Below the pieces are notes generated by a model, which was given only the letters and a program-made list of their open reading frames with translations, made no database searches and was not told where the DNA came from. The position numbers were made by a program, and so were the translations under genes. This document shows positions 28,281 to 37,775 of a stretch of 64,000 bases of DNA, piece by piece. The stretch is from Rhizobium sullae (GTDB taxonomy: Bacteria; Pseudomonadota; Alphaproteobacteria; Rhizobiales; Rhizobiaceae). Numbering within the stretch: position 1 is the first letter of the stretch; every line of letters starts with the position of its first letter. The stretch is taken from positions 62,001-126,000 of the forward strand of contig NZ_FWER01000006.1 of assembly GCF_900169785.1 (NCBI RefSeq). The letters are read 5' to 3'.

Positions 28281-29003
28281 ATGGAAGAAGCCGGCAACTC
28301 GAACTTTGCTCTGGACAAGCTGCGGACGCTGTTGCGCTCCGGCAGTCTGGATGCCGACGGCAAACTGCCGACCGAACGTGCGCTTTCGGAAACTCTGGGT
28401 GTCAGCCGCCGTGCCGTGCGCCGGGCACTGGAGGTTCTGGAAGCCGAGGGACTCATTTGGCGACGTCAAGGGTCTGGCACCTTCGCCGGCAGGCGCCCCG
28501 ATGGCTGGAGCGAGCATGTCGGCTCGATCGTCGCCGGTACCGATCTGATGGAAGTCATGGAAGTGCGTTTGCGCATCGAGCCGCAGCTCGCCCAGCTTGC
28601 CGCCATGCGCGCCAAGGCCGCCGATGTCGCCCGCATGTATGAGCTCGTCAAGAAGATCTACGAAAGCACCGATGCCGACGGCCGTGAACTCTGGGACGGC
28701 GCCCTGCACCGGCAGATTGCCCAATGCGCCGGCAACCAGTTCTTCCTGGCGATCTTCGACGTCATCAACCAAGTGCGTCAAGACGAGGCCTGGCAGGCTA
28801 TCCGCGAGCGCGCCCGCAACGCCAGCAAGACACGCACGGTGACTTACGGCCAGCATACGGCAATCGTCGATGCGATTGCTGCCCGAGACCCCGCCACGGC
28901 GGGCGAAGCCATGCGCCGGCACCTGCTGACGCTGCAGGAAAGCCTGATCCGGATTACCTCACTCGACCACCACGAACGGCAGAGCAAACAAGAACTCGCC
29001 TAA
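28281..29003 (+). CDS. GntR-family regulator, FadR/FCD type
   Basis: 240 residues from the ATG at 28281 (MEEAGNSNFALDKL). Winged helix DNA-binding domain with LPTERALSETLGVSRRAVRRALEVLEAEGLIWRRQGSGTF (first ~70 residues, listed here as its landmarks: LPTERALS, VSRRAVRRAL, GSGTF), then an FCD effector domain with RLRIEPQLAQLAAM, DGALHRQIAQCAGN and YGQHTAIVDAI (metal-binding Asp and His). The ribosome binding site is weak and TTG at 28275 is a possible alternative. It heads the peptide-import locus and probably controls it. Confidence 0.85.
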   Translation: MEEAGNSNFALDKLRTLLRSGSLDADGKLPTERALSETLGVSRRAVRRALEVLEAEGLIWRRQGSGTFAGRRPDGWSEHVGSIVAGTDLMEVMEVRLRIEPQLAQLAAMRAKAADVARMYELVKKIYESTDADGRELWDGALHRQIAQCAGNQFFLAIFDVINQVRQDEAWQAIRERARNASKTRTVTYGQHTAIVDAIAARDPATAGEAMRRHLLTLQESLIRITSLDHHERQSKQELA

Positions 29004-29068
29004 GCGAGCCAGACGCAGAGAGGCGGATACCGTCGCTCATGAAGCAAAGACAAACAGAGGAGAATGGA

Positions 29069-30577
29069 ATGAAGACCGCCAACTTCGCGACGAGCCTTCT
29101 TGCAGGTGCCTTAATCGCCCTGCCCGCATTCGCCGCCGAACTGAAAATCGGCTTGCAGGACGACGCCGACGTGCTTGACCCCGCACAGTCGCGCACCTTC
29201 GTCGGCCGCATCGTCTACACGGCGATGTGCGACAAACTGGTCGACGTTACCCCCGACCTGAAGATCGTGCCGCAGCTTGCGACCGGGTGGAACTGGTCGG
29301 GCGACGGCAAGGTGCTGACCATGAAGCTGCGCGAAGGCGTGAAATTCCATGACGAAACGCCGCTCAACGCCGAAGCCGTTGTGGCCACGATCGAGCGCAA
29401 CATGACGCTGCCGGAATCGCGCCGCAAGAGCGAGCTCGCCTCCGTTGAAAAAGTCGAAGCGGCTGCTCCCTACGAAGTGAAGTTCACGCTGAAGAGCCCG
29501 GACGTCACGCTGCTTGCCCAGCTCTCCGACCGAGCCGGCATGATCGTCTCGCCGAAGGCTGCAAAGGAGCTCGGCGCCAATTTCGGCAGCCACCCGGTTT
29601 GCGCCGGTCCCTTCAAGTTCGTCGAACGCGTTCAGCAGGACCGCATCGTGCTCGAGAAATTTGGGGATTACTGGAACAAGGACCATATCTTCATCGACAA
29701 GGTTACCTATTTGCCGATCCCGGATACGACGGTGCGCCTCGCCAACCTGCGTTCCGGCGACCTTGACATGATCGAGCGGCTGGCCGCGACCGACGCCGCT
29801 TCGGTCAAGGAAGATGCGAGTCTCACCTACGCGGATGTGGTCAATATCGGCTACATGGCGCTCTATGCGAACCTCGCCAACGGCCCGCGCGCCGACAATC
29901 CGTTCGGCAAGGACAAGCGTTTGCGTCAGGCCTTTTCGCTGGCGATCGACCGCGACGCGCTGAACCAGATCGTCTACGAAGGCACTGCGGTCGGCGGCAA
30001 CCAGCCCTTCCCGCCGAACAGCCCGTGGTTTAGCAAGGACATCCCGGTGCCTGCCCGCGATCTCGACAAGGCGAAGGCTCTCGTGAAGGAAGCAGGTTTC
30101 GATCGCGTGCCCGTGGAGATGCAGATTCCGAACAACCCGGTCGCAGCGCAGATGATGCAGATCGTCCAGTCGATGGTGGCCGAAGCCGGCTTCGACGTCA
30201 GCCTGAAATCGACGGAGTTCGCAACGTTGCTATCCGAACAGACCGCCGGCAACTATCAGCTGAGCCGCTCAGACTGGTCCGGCCGCGTCGATCCCGACGG
30301 CAATATCCACCAGTTCATCACCTGCAAGGGCGGCATCAACGACACCAAGTACTGCAACCCTGAGGTCGACAAGCTGCTGAACGAGGCCCGCGCCTCGACC
30401 GACGATGCTGTCCGCAAGCAGAAATATGATGCGGCTGCGGTGATCCTGAACGACGACATGCCGATCATCTATCTCGGCCATCAGTCGTGGATCTGGGCGC
30501 TCCACAAGAACATCACCGGCTTCATTCCCTCGCCGGACGGCATGATCCGCCTTGCAGGCGTGAAGAAGGCCGGCTGA
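29069..30577 (+). CDS. Peptide-type ABC substrate-binding protein (gamma-glutamyl peptide operon)
   Basis: 502 residues, SBP_bac_5 family. Signal peptide MKTANFATSLLAGALIALPAFA, then AELKIGLQDDADVLDPAQSR. Family hallmarks are LTMKLREGVKFHDETPL and LRQAFSLAIDRDAL. A GAGGAG ribosome binding site at 29057-29062 precedes the ATG at 29069. A perfect 10-bp hairpin follows the stop. With a gamma-glutamyltransferase family gene downstream, glutathione or another gamma-glutamyl peptide is a reasonable guess for the ligand, by analogy with GsiB. Confidence 0.9.
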   Translation: MKTANFATSLLAGALIALPAFAAELKIGLQDDADVLDPAQSRTFVGRIVYTAMCDKLVDVTPDLKIVPQLATGWNWSGDGKVLTMKLREGVKFHDETPLNAEAVVATIERNMTLPESRRKSELASVEKVEAAAPYEVKFTLKSPDVTLLAQLSDRAGMIVSPKAAKELGANFGSHPVCAGPFKFVERVQQDRIVLEKFGDYWNKDHIFIDKVTYLPIPDTTVRLANLRSGDLDMIERLAATDAASVKEDASLTYADVVNIGYMALYANLANGPRADNPFGKDKRLRQAFSLAIDRDALNQIVYEGTAVGGNQPFPPNSPWFSKDIPVPARDLDKAKALVKEAGFDRVPVEMQIPNNPVAAQMMQIVQSMVAEAGFDVSLKSTEFATLLSEQTAGNYQLSRSDWSGRVDPDGNIHQFITCKGGINDTKYCNPEVDKLLNEARASTDDAVRKQKYDAAAVILNDDMPIIYLGHQSWIWALHKNITGFIPSPDGMIRLAGVKKAG

Positions 30578-30589
30578 TCCGAGCAGATC

Positions 30590-30615
30590 GCGGCGGCAGA
30601 CCAACCTGCCGCCGC
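30590..30615 (+). promoter_or_regulatory. Perfect mRNA hairpin after the peptide-binding-protein gene
   Basis: GCGGCGGCAG (30590-30599), a 6-base loop and its exact complement (30606-30615) form a 10-bp stem 13 bases after the stop, again without a U-run. It matches the arrangement in the other two importer operons. Confidence 0.7.
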
Positions 30616-30640
30616 AGCCTCTTGCCCTGTCAGGACGCTC

Positions 30641-31588
30641 ATGTACACCTATATCGCCAAGCGGCTTCTGGTCGCCATTCCGACCCTGCTGATCATCTCG
30701 GTCTTCGTCTTCTCGCTGCAGAAGCTGTTGCCGGGCGATCCCATCCTCGCCATGGCAGGCGAGGAGCGCGATCCTGAGGTGATCGAATACTTGCGCGAAA
30801 AATACCGGCTGAACGACCCGGTGCCGTATCAGTATGTGTCCTGGCTCGGCTCGGTTCTGAAGGGTGATCTCGGCATATCGCTGCGCACCAACCAGCCGGT
30901 TCTGGAACTCGTGGCGGAAAAGCTGCCGGTCACCATCCAGCTTGCGATCATGTCGATGATCTTCGCCTTCGTCATCGGTGTGCCGATGGGAATTTTAGCC
31001 GCGGTCAAGAAGAACACTGTCTTTGATTATTTTGCCAACCTGATCGCGCTTTCCGGCCTTTCGATTCCGAATTTCTGGCTCGGCATCATGCTGATCTTAT
31101 TGGTTTCGGTGAAGCTCGGCTGGCTGCCCGCTTCCGGTTACGAACCCTTTTTCAGCAATCCGCTGCGCTCGATCGAAACGATGCTGATGCCCTCCTTCGT
31201 ACTCGGCAATGCCCTCGCCGCCACGCTGATGCGCCACACCCGCTCCGCGATGCTCAGTGTGCTCAGCGCCGACTATATCCGCACAGCGCGCGCGAAGGGC
31301 CTTTCCGAGCGCTCCGTCGTGCTCGAGCACAGCTTCCGAAACGCCGTGCTGCCGATCGTGACCTTGAGCGCGCTGCTCTTCGGCGAACTGCTGGCAGGTG
31401 CAGTCTTGACCGAACAGATCTTCACTATCCCCGGCTTCGGCAAACTCATCGTCGATGCCGTCTTCAACCGGGACTATGCTGTCGTCCAGGGCGTCGTGCT
31501 TTGCACGGCGATCGGCTTCATCCTGATGAACCTTTTGGCCGACATCGTTTATGTCCTCCTCAACCCGCGCATAAGGGCTGCCCTGTGA
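30641..31588 (+). CDS. Peptide-type ABC permease, DppB/GsiC type
   Basis: 315 residues. The N-terminal MYTYIAKRLLVAIPTLLIIS helix, the LPGDPILAMAGEE and YRLNDPVPYQYVSWLG motifs and the EAA loop RTARAKGLSERSVVLEHSFRNAVLPI are those of DppB-type permeases. The stop overlaps the GTG start of the next gene (GTGA). It forms the channel with the DppC-type partner. Confidence 0.92.
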   Translation: MYTYIAKRLLVAIPTLLIISVFVFSLQKLLPGDPILAMAGEERDPEVIEYLREKYRLNDPVPYQYVSWLGSVLKGDLGISLRTNQPVLELVAEKLPVTIQLAIMSMIFAFVIGVPMGILAAVKKNTVFDYFANLIALSGLSIPNFWLGIMLILLVSVKLGWLPASGYEPFFSNPLRSIETMLMPSFVLGNALAATLMRHTRSAMLSVLSADYIRTARAKGLSERSVVLEHSFRNAVLPIVTLSALLFGELLAGAVLTEQIFTIPGFGKLIVDAVFNRDYAVVQGVVLCTAIGFILMNLLADIVYVLLNPRIRAAL

Positions 31589-32457
31589 CTGCTCTCGACC
31601 AGATCACCATTGCAACCGAACAGCGCCCGCCGAGCCGGGCGTGGCGAAAGCTGAAAGCGAACAAGGGTGCGCTCGTAGGCCTTGGCATCATCGCCTTCTT
31701 CACCATTCTCGCGATCGCAGCCCCACTGCTGCCGATCCCGGATCCTAACGCGACGAGCTGGTCGGCGATCCGCAAGGCGCCGTCGGCCGCCCACTGGCTC
31801 GGCACCGATGATATCGGCCGCGACATTCTCTCCCGGATGATCTGGGGGGCACAGGCCTCGCTGATGGCGGGGGTCTTCTCGGTGGCGATCGCGCTTGTTA
31901 TCGGCGTGCCCTTCGGCCTCATCTCCGGCTATTTCGGCGGATGGACGGACCTGATCATCTCGCGCATCACCGAAGCCTTTCTTGCCATGCCGTTCCTGAT
32001 CACTGCGATCGCGCTTGCCGCCTTCCTCGGCCCGAGCCTGACGAATGCGATGATTGCGATCGGTCTTTCGGCCATGCCGGTCTTTGTCCGGCTGACGCGC
32101 GGCCAGGTGCTTGCCGTCAAGACGGAGGAATATGTCGAAGGGGCGCGCTCTATCGGGCTCCGGCACCTCAGCATCATCACCCGTTACATCCTGCCGAACG
32201 TCTTTGCGCCGATCCTGGTGCAGGCGACGCTGACGATCGCCACCGCAATCATCGCCGAAGCCAGCCTATCCTTCCTCGGCCTCGGCCAGCAGCCGCCTGC
32301 TCCAAGCTGGGGTTCGATGCTGAACGTTGCCAAGAACTTCCTGTCTCAGGCGCCATGGATGGCGATGTGGCCGGGTGCAGCGATCTTCCTCGTGGTGATC
32401 GGTTTTAACCTTCTCGGCGACGGCCTGCGCGATGCGCTCGACCCGCGCGAAGCATGA
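31585..32457 (+). CDS. Peptide-type ABC permease, DppC/GsiD type
   Basis: 290 residues, starting with GTG at 31585 (MTALDQITIA). Contains the N-terminal helix KGALVGLGIIAFFTILAIAA, the signature LGTDDIGRDILSRMIWG, and an EAA loop EGARSIGLRHLSIITRYILPNVFAPI. A longer upstream frame lies inside the preceding permease gene. It is followed after 21 bases by the gamma-glutamyltransferase family gene. Confidence 0.91.
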   Translation: MTALDQITIATEQRPPSRAWRKLKANKGALVGLGIIAFFTILAIAAPLLPIPDPNATSWSAIRKAPSAAHWLGTDDIGRDILSRMIWGAQASLMAGVFSVAIALVIGVPFGLISGYFGGWTDLIISRITEAFLAMPFLITAIALAAFLGPSLTNAMIAIGLSAMPVFVRLTRGQVLAVKTEEYVEGARSIGLRHLSIITRYILPNVFAPILVQATLTIATAIIAEASLSFLGLGQQPPAPSWGSMLNVAKNFLSQAPWMAMWPGAAIFLVVIGFNLLGDGLRDALDPREA

Positions 32458-32478
32458 TTTATCGAAAGGACTTTTGAA

Positions 32479-34263
32479 ATGACCGCATTCACGACCCGTC
32501 CGGAGATCTTGGGCACCTTCGGCGTCGTCACATCGACCCACTGGATCGCGTCCGCCGTCGGCATGAGCATCCTCGAAAAAGGCGGCAATGCCTTCGATGC
32601 GGCAGTCGCCACCGGTTTCGTGCTGCAGATCGTCGAGCCGCATCTTTGCGGGCCTGGCGGCGATATGCCGGCGATCCTCTATTCGAAGACGAAGGACAAG
32701 GTCGAAGTCATTTGTGCCCAGGGTTCCGCACCGGCCGGGGCGACGATCGAGCACTATACGTCCGAAGGTCTCAAGCTAATTCCCGGCGACGGCCTGCTTG
32801 CGACCGTCATTCCCGGCTCTTTCGACGGCTGGATGCTGATGCTGCGGGACTATGGAAGGCTGACGGTCCGTGACATCCTTGAACCGGCAATCCATTATGC
32901 CGAGCATGGCCATCCGGTTCTACCACGCGTTTCGGCGACGATCTCCGGCCTTGCCGCTTTCTTCGAAAAAGAATGGCCGACGTCACACAAGACCTGGCTG
33001 CCCGGCGGTTCGGCTCCAGCGCCGCATTCGAACTTCAAGAATCCGGTCCTTGCCGAAACCTGGAAGCGGATCCTCATTGAGGCCGAAGCAAAGAGTGGGC
33101 GCGAGGCGCAGGTCGAGGCCGCCCGCGATGCGTTCTATCGCGGCTTCGTTGCCGAGGCGATCGACAGATACGCCGGCTCGACCGAGGTGATGGATGCGAG
33201 CGGCACCCGGCACCTGGGCGTTATCAATGCAGATGACATGGCGAACTGGTCGGCGACGATCGAAGAGCCGCTGACCTATGATTACCACGGCTGGACGATT
33301 GCGAAGACCGGCCCATGGGGCCAGGGTCCGGTCTTCCTGCAGACGCTTTCACTTCTGAAGGAAATCGACATCGCCGGAATGGACCCGGCTGGCGCCGATT
33401 TCGTCCACACCGTCACCGAAGCCATGAAACTCGCCTTCGCCGACCGTGAAATCTACTATGGCGATCCGGAATTCGCGAAAGTCCCGGTCGAGCATTTGCT
33501 CTCTGATGCTTATGCGGCCCCGCGCCGGAAATTGATAACCTCCGATGCCTCACTCGAGCTGCGTCCGGGGCTCGTCCCCGGCTTCGAAGCCCAGTATGAC
33601 TTGACCATGGAAATGCTCGGCGCCACCTCGAAAACTGGCGCCGTCTACGAGCCGACCATGGCGCATCTTTCTGAAAAGCGCGGCGACACCGTCCACATCG
33701 ACGTGATCGACCGCGAGGGCAACATGGTTTCCGTTACGCCGTCAGGCGGCTGGCTGCAGTCCTCACCGGTCGTGCCGGGCCTCGGCTTCTGTCTGAATTC
33801 GCGCGCGCAGATGTTCTGGTTGAAGCCCGGCCTGCCAACGTCGCTTGCGCCCGGCAAACGTCCGCGCACGACGCTGACGCCCACACTCGCCCTTCACGAA
33901 GGCCGGCCCACACTCGCTTTCGGCACACCTGGCGGCGACCAGCAGGAGCAATGGCAGCTCTCCTTCTTCCTGCGCTATGTCCATCACAAGATGAACCTGC
34001 AGGCGGCAATTGATCAGCCGCTCTTCCACACATCGCATTTTCCCGGCTCCTTTTATCCGCGCACCCGCGAGCCCGGCAGCCTGATGGCAGAGGCGAATTT
34101 CGGCGCCGAAGTACTTGATGCGCTGCGCAGAAAGGGCCACAACCTGACCGTCGCCGACCCGTGGACGGTTGGCCGTCTGACCGCTGCACGCCGCGACGCC
34201 GATGGCTTGATGCGGGCTGCCGCAACGCCGCGCCTGATGCAGGCTTATGCAGTCGGGAGGTAG
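32479..34263 (+). CDS. Gamma-glutamyltransferase family protein without signal peptide
   Basis: 594 residues, Ntn-hydrolase of the GGT family, which cleave gamma-glutamyl bonds or related acyl amides after self-processing. The autocleavage site is KRGD-TVHIDVID with the nucleophile Thr404. Substrate-binding regions include GNAFDAAVATGFVLQIVEPH, GPGGDMPA and PRTTLTPTLALHEGRPTLAFGTPGGDQQEQ (landmarks PRTTLTPT and GTPGGDQQ). Classical GGTs are exported, but here the N-terminus MTAFTTRPEILGTFGV is not hydrophobic, so the enzyme should work in the cytoplasm on imported substrate. It lies within the importer operon, between permease and ATPase genes. Related cephalosporin-acylase-like amidases are the main alternative. 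Confidence 0.85.
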   Translation: MTAFTTRPEILGTFGVVTSTHWIASAVGMSILEKGGNAFDAAVATGFVLQIVEPHLCGPGGDMPAILYSKTKDKVEVICAQGSAPAGATIEHYTSEGLKLIPGDGLLATVIPGSFDGWMLMLRDYGRLTVRDILEPAIHYAEHGHPVLPRVSATISGLAAFFEKEWPTSHKTWLPGGSAPAPHSNFKNPVLAETWKRILIEAEAKSGREAQVEAARDAFYRGFVAEAIDRYAGSTEVMDASGTRHLGVINADDMANWSATIEEPLTYDYHGWTIAKTGPWGQGPVFLQTLSLLKEIDIAGMDPAGADFVHTVTEAMKLAFADREIYYGDPEFAKVPVEHLLSDAYAAPRRKLITSDASLELRPGLVPGFEAQYDLTMEMLGATSKTGAVYEPTMAHLSEKRGDTVHIDVIDREGNMVSVTPSGGWLQSSPVVPGLGFCLNSRAQMFWLKPGLPTSLAPGKRPRTTLTPTLALHEGRPTLAFGTPGGDQQEQWQLSFFLRYVHHKMNLQAAIDQPLFHTSHFPGSFYPRTREPGSLMAEANFGAEVLDALRRKGHNLTVADPWTVGRLTAARRDADGLMRAAATPRLMQAYAVGR

Positions 34264-34266
34264 GCC

Positions 34267-36111
34267 GTGACGCAAGGAAAGGCTATGGCGGGTGTTAAAA
34301 CCCCGGTGCTCTCGGTCAAGGAGCTGACGACGTCGTTCCTCGTCGATGGTGAATGGAAGCCGGTGGTCCGCAACGTCTCCTTCGATGTGATGTCGGGTGA
34401 AACGGTCGCGCTTGTCGGCGAAAGCGGCTCCGGCAAGAGCGTCACCTCGCTCTCGATCATGCGTCTGCTTGCCAAGAACCAGAGCCGCATCGAGGGCAAG
34501 ATCAGCCTGAACGGCAAGGACGTCCTTTCGCTTTCCGGCAAGGAGATGCGCCAGGTGCGCGGCCATGACGCCGCAATGATCTTCCAGGAGCCGATGACCA
34601 GCCTCAACCCGATCTTTTCGATCGGCCGGCAGATCTCCGAAGCGCTGACCTGCCATGGGGACATGCCCAAGCCGGACGCGCGCAAGGAGACGATCCGACT
34701 GCTCGAGAAGGTGCGCATTCCGAATGCCGCCTCACGTTTCGAAGAATTTCCACATCAGTTCTCCGGCGGCATGCGGCAGCGTGTGATGATCGCCATGGCG
34801 CTCGCCTCGAGGCCGAAGCTTCTGATTGCGGACGAGCCGACGACAGCACTCGACGTCACGATCCAGGGCCAGATTCTCGACCTCATCAAATTGCTGCAGG
34901 AAGAGGAAGGCATGTCGGTTCTCTTTATCACCCATGACATGGGCGTCGTCGCTGAAGTTTCCGATCGCACAATCGTCATGTATCGTGGCGAAGCGGTCGA
35001 GGACGGAACGACCGGCGACATCTTTCATCACGGCAAGCACCCATACACCCGCGCGTTGCTTGCCGCAGTGCCGCGTCTGGGTTCGATGGCCGGACAAAAA
35101 TGGCCGCTGCGCTTCCCCGTCGTCGATACCGCCACCGGCACCCGCAGCGAGCCCGTGGCAGTGGCCGATACTGTCGATCGCCGCAAGACGCCGATCCTCG
35201 AAGTGAAGAACCTCACCACGCGTTTTCCTGTCCGAGGCGGACTTTTCGGCGCCAAGACCGGCGCCATCCATGCAGTCGAGAATATCTCCTTCGATCTCTT
35301 TCAAGGAGAGACGCTGTCCCTCGTCGGCGAATCCGGTTGCGGCAAATCGACGACCGGCCGCTCGATCACCCGGCTTATCGAGCCGGACGCCGGCAAGGTC
35401 AGCCTCGACGGCTATGACGTGACGGCATTGGATTCATCGAGCCTTCGCCGCATGCGCCGCAGCATCCAGATGGTCTTTCAGGATCCGTTTGCAAGCCTCA
35501 ATCCGCGGATGACGGTGGGGGCTGCGGTTGCCGAGCCGATTGTCGAGCACCACCTCGGCACACGCGCCGACGCGCGCGACAAGGCCGCCCACCTGTTGGA
35601 ACGCGTCGGCTTGAAAGCGGATATGATGACGCGTTACCCGCACGAGTTCTCCGGTGGCCAGCGTCAGCGCATCTGCATTGCGAGGGCGCTGGCGCTTGAT
35701 CCGAAAGTGATCGTCGCCGATGAAAGCGTCTCCGCCCTCGACGTTTCGATCAAAGCACAGGTCTGCAATCTGCTGATGGATCTGCAGCAAAGCCTGAACC
35801 TTGCCTTCCTTTTCATTTCTCACGACATGGCCGTGGTTGAACGCGTCAGCCACCGGGTCGCCGTCATGTATCTCGGCGAGATCGTCGAGATTGGTCCCCG
35901 CGACGCCGTCTTCGGCAATCCGCAGCATCCCTATACGAAGAAGCTGCTGGCGGCGGTTCCGGTACCCGATCCGGATCGTCGCGGCATCAAGCGCGAGCTA
36001 TCGGCCGACGAGCTAAAAAGTCCGGTCCGGCCGCTGGGTTATGTCGTGCCGAAGCGCAGTTACCGCGAGATCGGCGCCGGCCATCTCGTTCAGTTGGAGC
36101 CGGCGGCATGA
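34267..36111 (+). CDS. Fused peptide-type ABC ATPase, GsiA-like
   Basis: 614 residues with two ATP-binding cassettes in one chain. First: [28 protein letters not shown]. Second: [29 protein letters not shown]. Oligopeptide C-terminal extensions follow each cassette ([23 protein letters not shown]). Translation may start at GTG 34267 or at ATG 34285; the latter has AAGGAAAGG very close upstream. E. coli GsiA, the glutathione importer ATPase, has the same fused layout. It ends the operon and converges on a DUF982 gene. Confidence 0.92.
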   Translation: MTQGKAMAGVKTPVLSVKELTTSFLVDGEWKPVVRNVSFDVMSGETVALVGESGSGKSVTSLSIMRLLAKNQSRIEGKISLNGKDVLSLSGKEMRQVRGHDAAMIFQEPMTSLNPIFSIGRQISEALTCHGDMPKPDARKETIRLLEKVRIPNAASRFEEFPHQFSGGMRQRVMIAMALASRPKLLIADEPTTALDVTIQGQILDLIKLLQEEEGMSVLFITHDMGVVAEVSDRTIVMYRGEAVEDGTTGDIFHHGKHPYTRALLAAVPRLGSMAGQKWPLRFPVVDTATGTRSEPVAVADTVDRRKTPILEVKNLTTRFPVRGGLFGAKTGAIHAVENISFDLFQGETLSLVGESGCGKSTTGRSITRLIEPDAGKVSLDGYDVTALDSSSLRRMRRSIQMVFQDPFASLNPRMTVGAAVAEPIVEHHLGTRADARDKAAHLLERVGLKADMMTRYPHEFSGGQRQRICIARALALDPKVIVADESVSALDVSIKAQVCNLLMDLQQSLNLAFLFISHDMAVVERVSHRVAVMYLGEIVEIGPRDAVFGNPQHPYTKKLLAAVPVPDPDRRGIKRELSADELKSPVRPLGYVVPKRSYREIGAGHLVQLEPAA

Positions 36112-36121
36112 GCAGCGTTTC

Positions 36122-36367
36122 TCAGCTCAAATGGAAATGAGCTTCGACCGCAGCCGCAATGAAGGCTTGCCGAGCTTTGTTGGCGTCACAGTCTCCCTGC
36201 AAGGCATCGTCGCAAACCCGCTCAGCCCGCCGGTATTGGCTGCCATGGTATGCAGGCCAGAAACGGCCAAGCATAGTTTTGGCCTGTCGCACGGTCTTGA
36301 CCGTTCGCACCGTTCCCGTCGCCGGATCTTCAACAGTGATTGGAGTGTCCCAAATGGCCCGTTTCAT
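36122..36367 (-). CDS. DUF982-family protein
   Basis: 81 residues from the ATG at 36367, with GGGAGG 9 bases upstream. The sequence has the pattern of this small rhizobial family: W near the N-terminus (MKRAIWDTPITVED), a central WPAYHGSQYRRAERVCDDAL and ARQAFIAAAVEA near the end. The function is unknown. Members occur in many copies in rhizobial genomes, often near mobile DNA. Here it faces a fossil transposase and has a divergent paralogue at 39596-39874 in the opposite orientation. Confidence 0.8.
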   Translation of the reverse strand: MKRAIWDTPITVEDPATGTVRTVKTVRQAKTMLGRFWPAYHGSQYRRAERVCDDALQGDCDANKARQAFIAAAVEAHFHLS

Positions 36368-36518
36368 GATGCAGCACCTCCCGCAGCATAAACGGTCTGC
36401 GAGTCGCAACGGTTCCGGGCCCACGCTTCATTTCAAGCGCCGTTGGTTAACGGAGCGTTTCCCGCCTATGCACCGGCCTGATGAGAGATCCAGGTGAGGT
36501 CATACCAACGAGCGATGA

Positions 36519-36760
36519 TCATGACCAGTGAGCCCGTTCGGGGAACCCGATGGACATGATCTTCTACGGCCGGTCGACGAGCATGTTTCGTGCGGCGCAG
36601 CAATGGGTGACGACGTCGTCGCAGCCCATGACGATACGGTTGGGGAGCCAGTTGTCGCCCATGAACTGCCAAACGTTTTGCGTTCAGTTCAGTTCGGGTG
36701 AGCGCGGCGGCAGGAACATCAAGATGACGCTGTCCGACACCTTCAGTCTCGGCGTTTTCC
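36519..36760 (-). pseudogene. IS630-family transposase, C-terminal remnant (left copy)
   Basis: On the minus strand the frame reads VILMFLPPRSPELN, a stop, TQNVWQFMGDNWLPNRIV, then CDDVVTHCCAARNMLVDRP, a stop, KIMSIGFPERAHWS and the natural end. LPPRSPELNP-x-NVWQ is the region of the third catalytic acidic residue of IS630 transposases. Two in-frame stops and the lack of the N-terminal two thirds show it is dead. A second, better preserved copy lies inverted at 39281-39439. Confidence 0.82.
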
Positions 36761-36789
36761 GGCCGAAGTTATTTCTTCCGAACGAGTAA

Positions 36790-37199
36790 GTCTTAAGAGT
36801 TGACATTACGCAATTGCGAAAGGTAGCATATATATGAAGGAATATGTTCGCGAGGATATCGCTTTATCGATATGAGCAAGTATCTCTGTTGATGAGTGTA
36901 CGTATTTTAGCCAACATTCCCGTTTTAATGCCTTTTCTTAGTGCAAAAGGAGCGGTTCGACATTCTCTTAACGGAGCCCGTTGCAGCGGCGTTGCTATTT
37001 TGTATAAGGCATGCGCTTAGTTGGTTTTTGGAGCTTTGACATTCATCGTTCAGGTAACACTAAATTCGGGTCGTAGTGTGAAGGGCATATGATTAAAATT
37101 AATCTTTTCGAGGCCTTTGAAGGCGCTCAAAGAGACATTGTTCTAAGTTCAGGGCTGCGTCGCAGCTGACTGCCAAATAGAGGATGCGAGCCGAGCAGC
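36790..37199 (+). promoter_or_regulatory. AT-rich region upstream of the rfbC-like gene with two promoter-like sites
   Basis: No gene is seen in these 410 bases. TTGACA at 36800-36805 with TAGCAT at 36824-36829 (18-base spacer) could be a promoter; the spacer holds the perfect palindrome CGCAATTGCG (36809-36818). A second TTGACA at 37036-37041 has ACTAAA at 37059-37064 (17-base spacer) and lies nearer to the gene at 37200. The base composition is more AT-rich than the flanking genes, fitting transferred DNA. Confidence 0.4.
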
Positions 37200-37763
37200 A
37201 TGAAGTTTCACAAAACGCCCTTGGATGGTGCATACGTCATCGAGCCAGAGCCGCGCGGGGACGAACGTGGATGGTTTCAGCGCGTCTTCTGCGAGCGGGA
37301 AATGGCCGACGCCGGCGTGGAAGGCCGTTTCGTTCAAGTCAATAATTCGTTCAACGCCGAAGCAGGCACCCTGCGTGGGCTGCACTATCAACTTCCGCCC
37401 TCGCCAGAAGTTAAGATCGTCCGGTGCCTCTCCGGCGCGCTGTGGGACTGCATCATCGATCTGCGACCCGATTCCCCGACGTACCTCGGTTGGCACGCGG
37501 TTGAGTTAACGGGTGAGAACCGTCTGGCCTTTTATGTGCCCCGCGGCTTTGCCCACGGGTTTGTGACACTGAGGCCCAACACTGAGACGTTGTATCTTTC
37601 CAGCGAATTCTACGATCCAAAGTCGGAGTGCGGTGTGCGTTGGAATGATCCGAAGTTCGGCATCGCCTGGCCGGTTGAAGGGGCTGTGATTTCGGAGAAA
37701 GACGCGAAATGGCCCGACTTCGATGAGGATTTTCATGGCGTGGAACGCCTACGCGGCATCTAA
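37200..37763 (+). CDS. dTDP-4-dehydrorhamnose 3,5-epimerase family protein (RfbC-like)
   Basis: 187-residue cupin-fold sugar-nucleotide epimerase. Family motifs are DERGWFQRVFCEREM, FVQVNNSFN, GTLRGLHYQLPP with the catalytic His, VRCLSGALWDCIIDLR, FYVPRGFAHGFVTL and TLYLSSEFYDP. Other enzymes of the dTDP-rhamnose pathway (rfbA, rfbB, rfbD) are not nearby, so it may act on another 4-keto sugar nucleotide, perhaps the CDP-linked product suggested by the rfbF-like gene at 58479. It is followed after 12 bases by a SAF-domain oxidoreductase gene, and the pair lies between inverted IS630 remnants. Confidence 0.88.
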   Translation: MKFHKTPLDGAYVIEPEPRGDERGWFQRVFCEREMADAGVEGRFVQVNNSFNAEAGTLRGLHYQLPPSPEVKIVRCLSGALWDCIIDLRPDSPTYLGWHAVELTGENRLAFYVPRGFAHGFVTLRPNTETLYLSSEFYDPKSECGVRWNDPKFGIAWPVEGAVISEKDAKWPDFDEDFHGVERLRGI

Positions 37764-37775
37764 CAGGAGGTTTTG

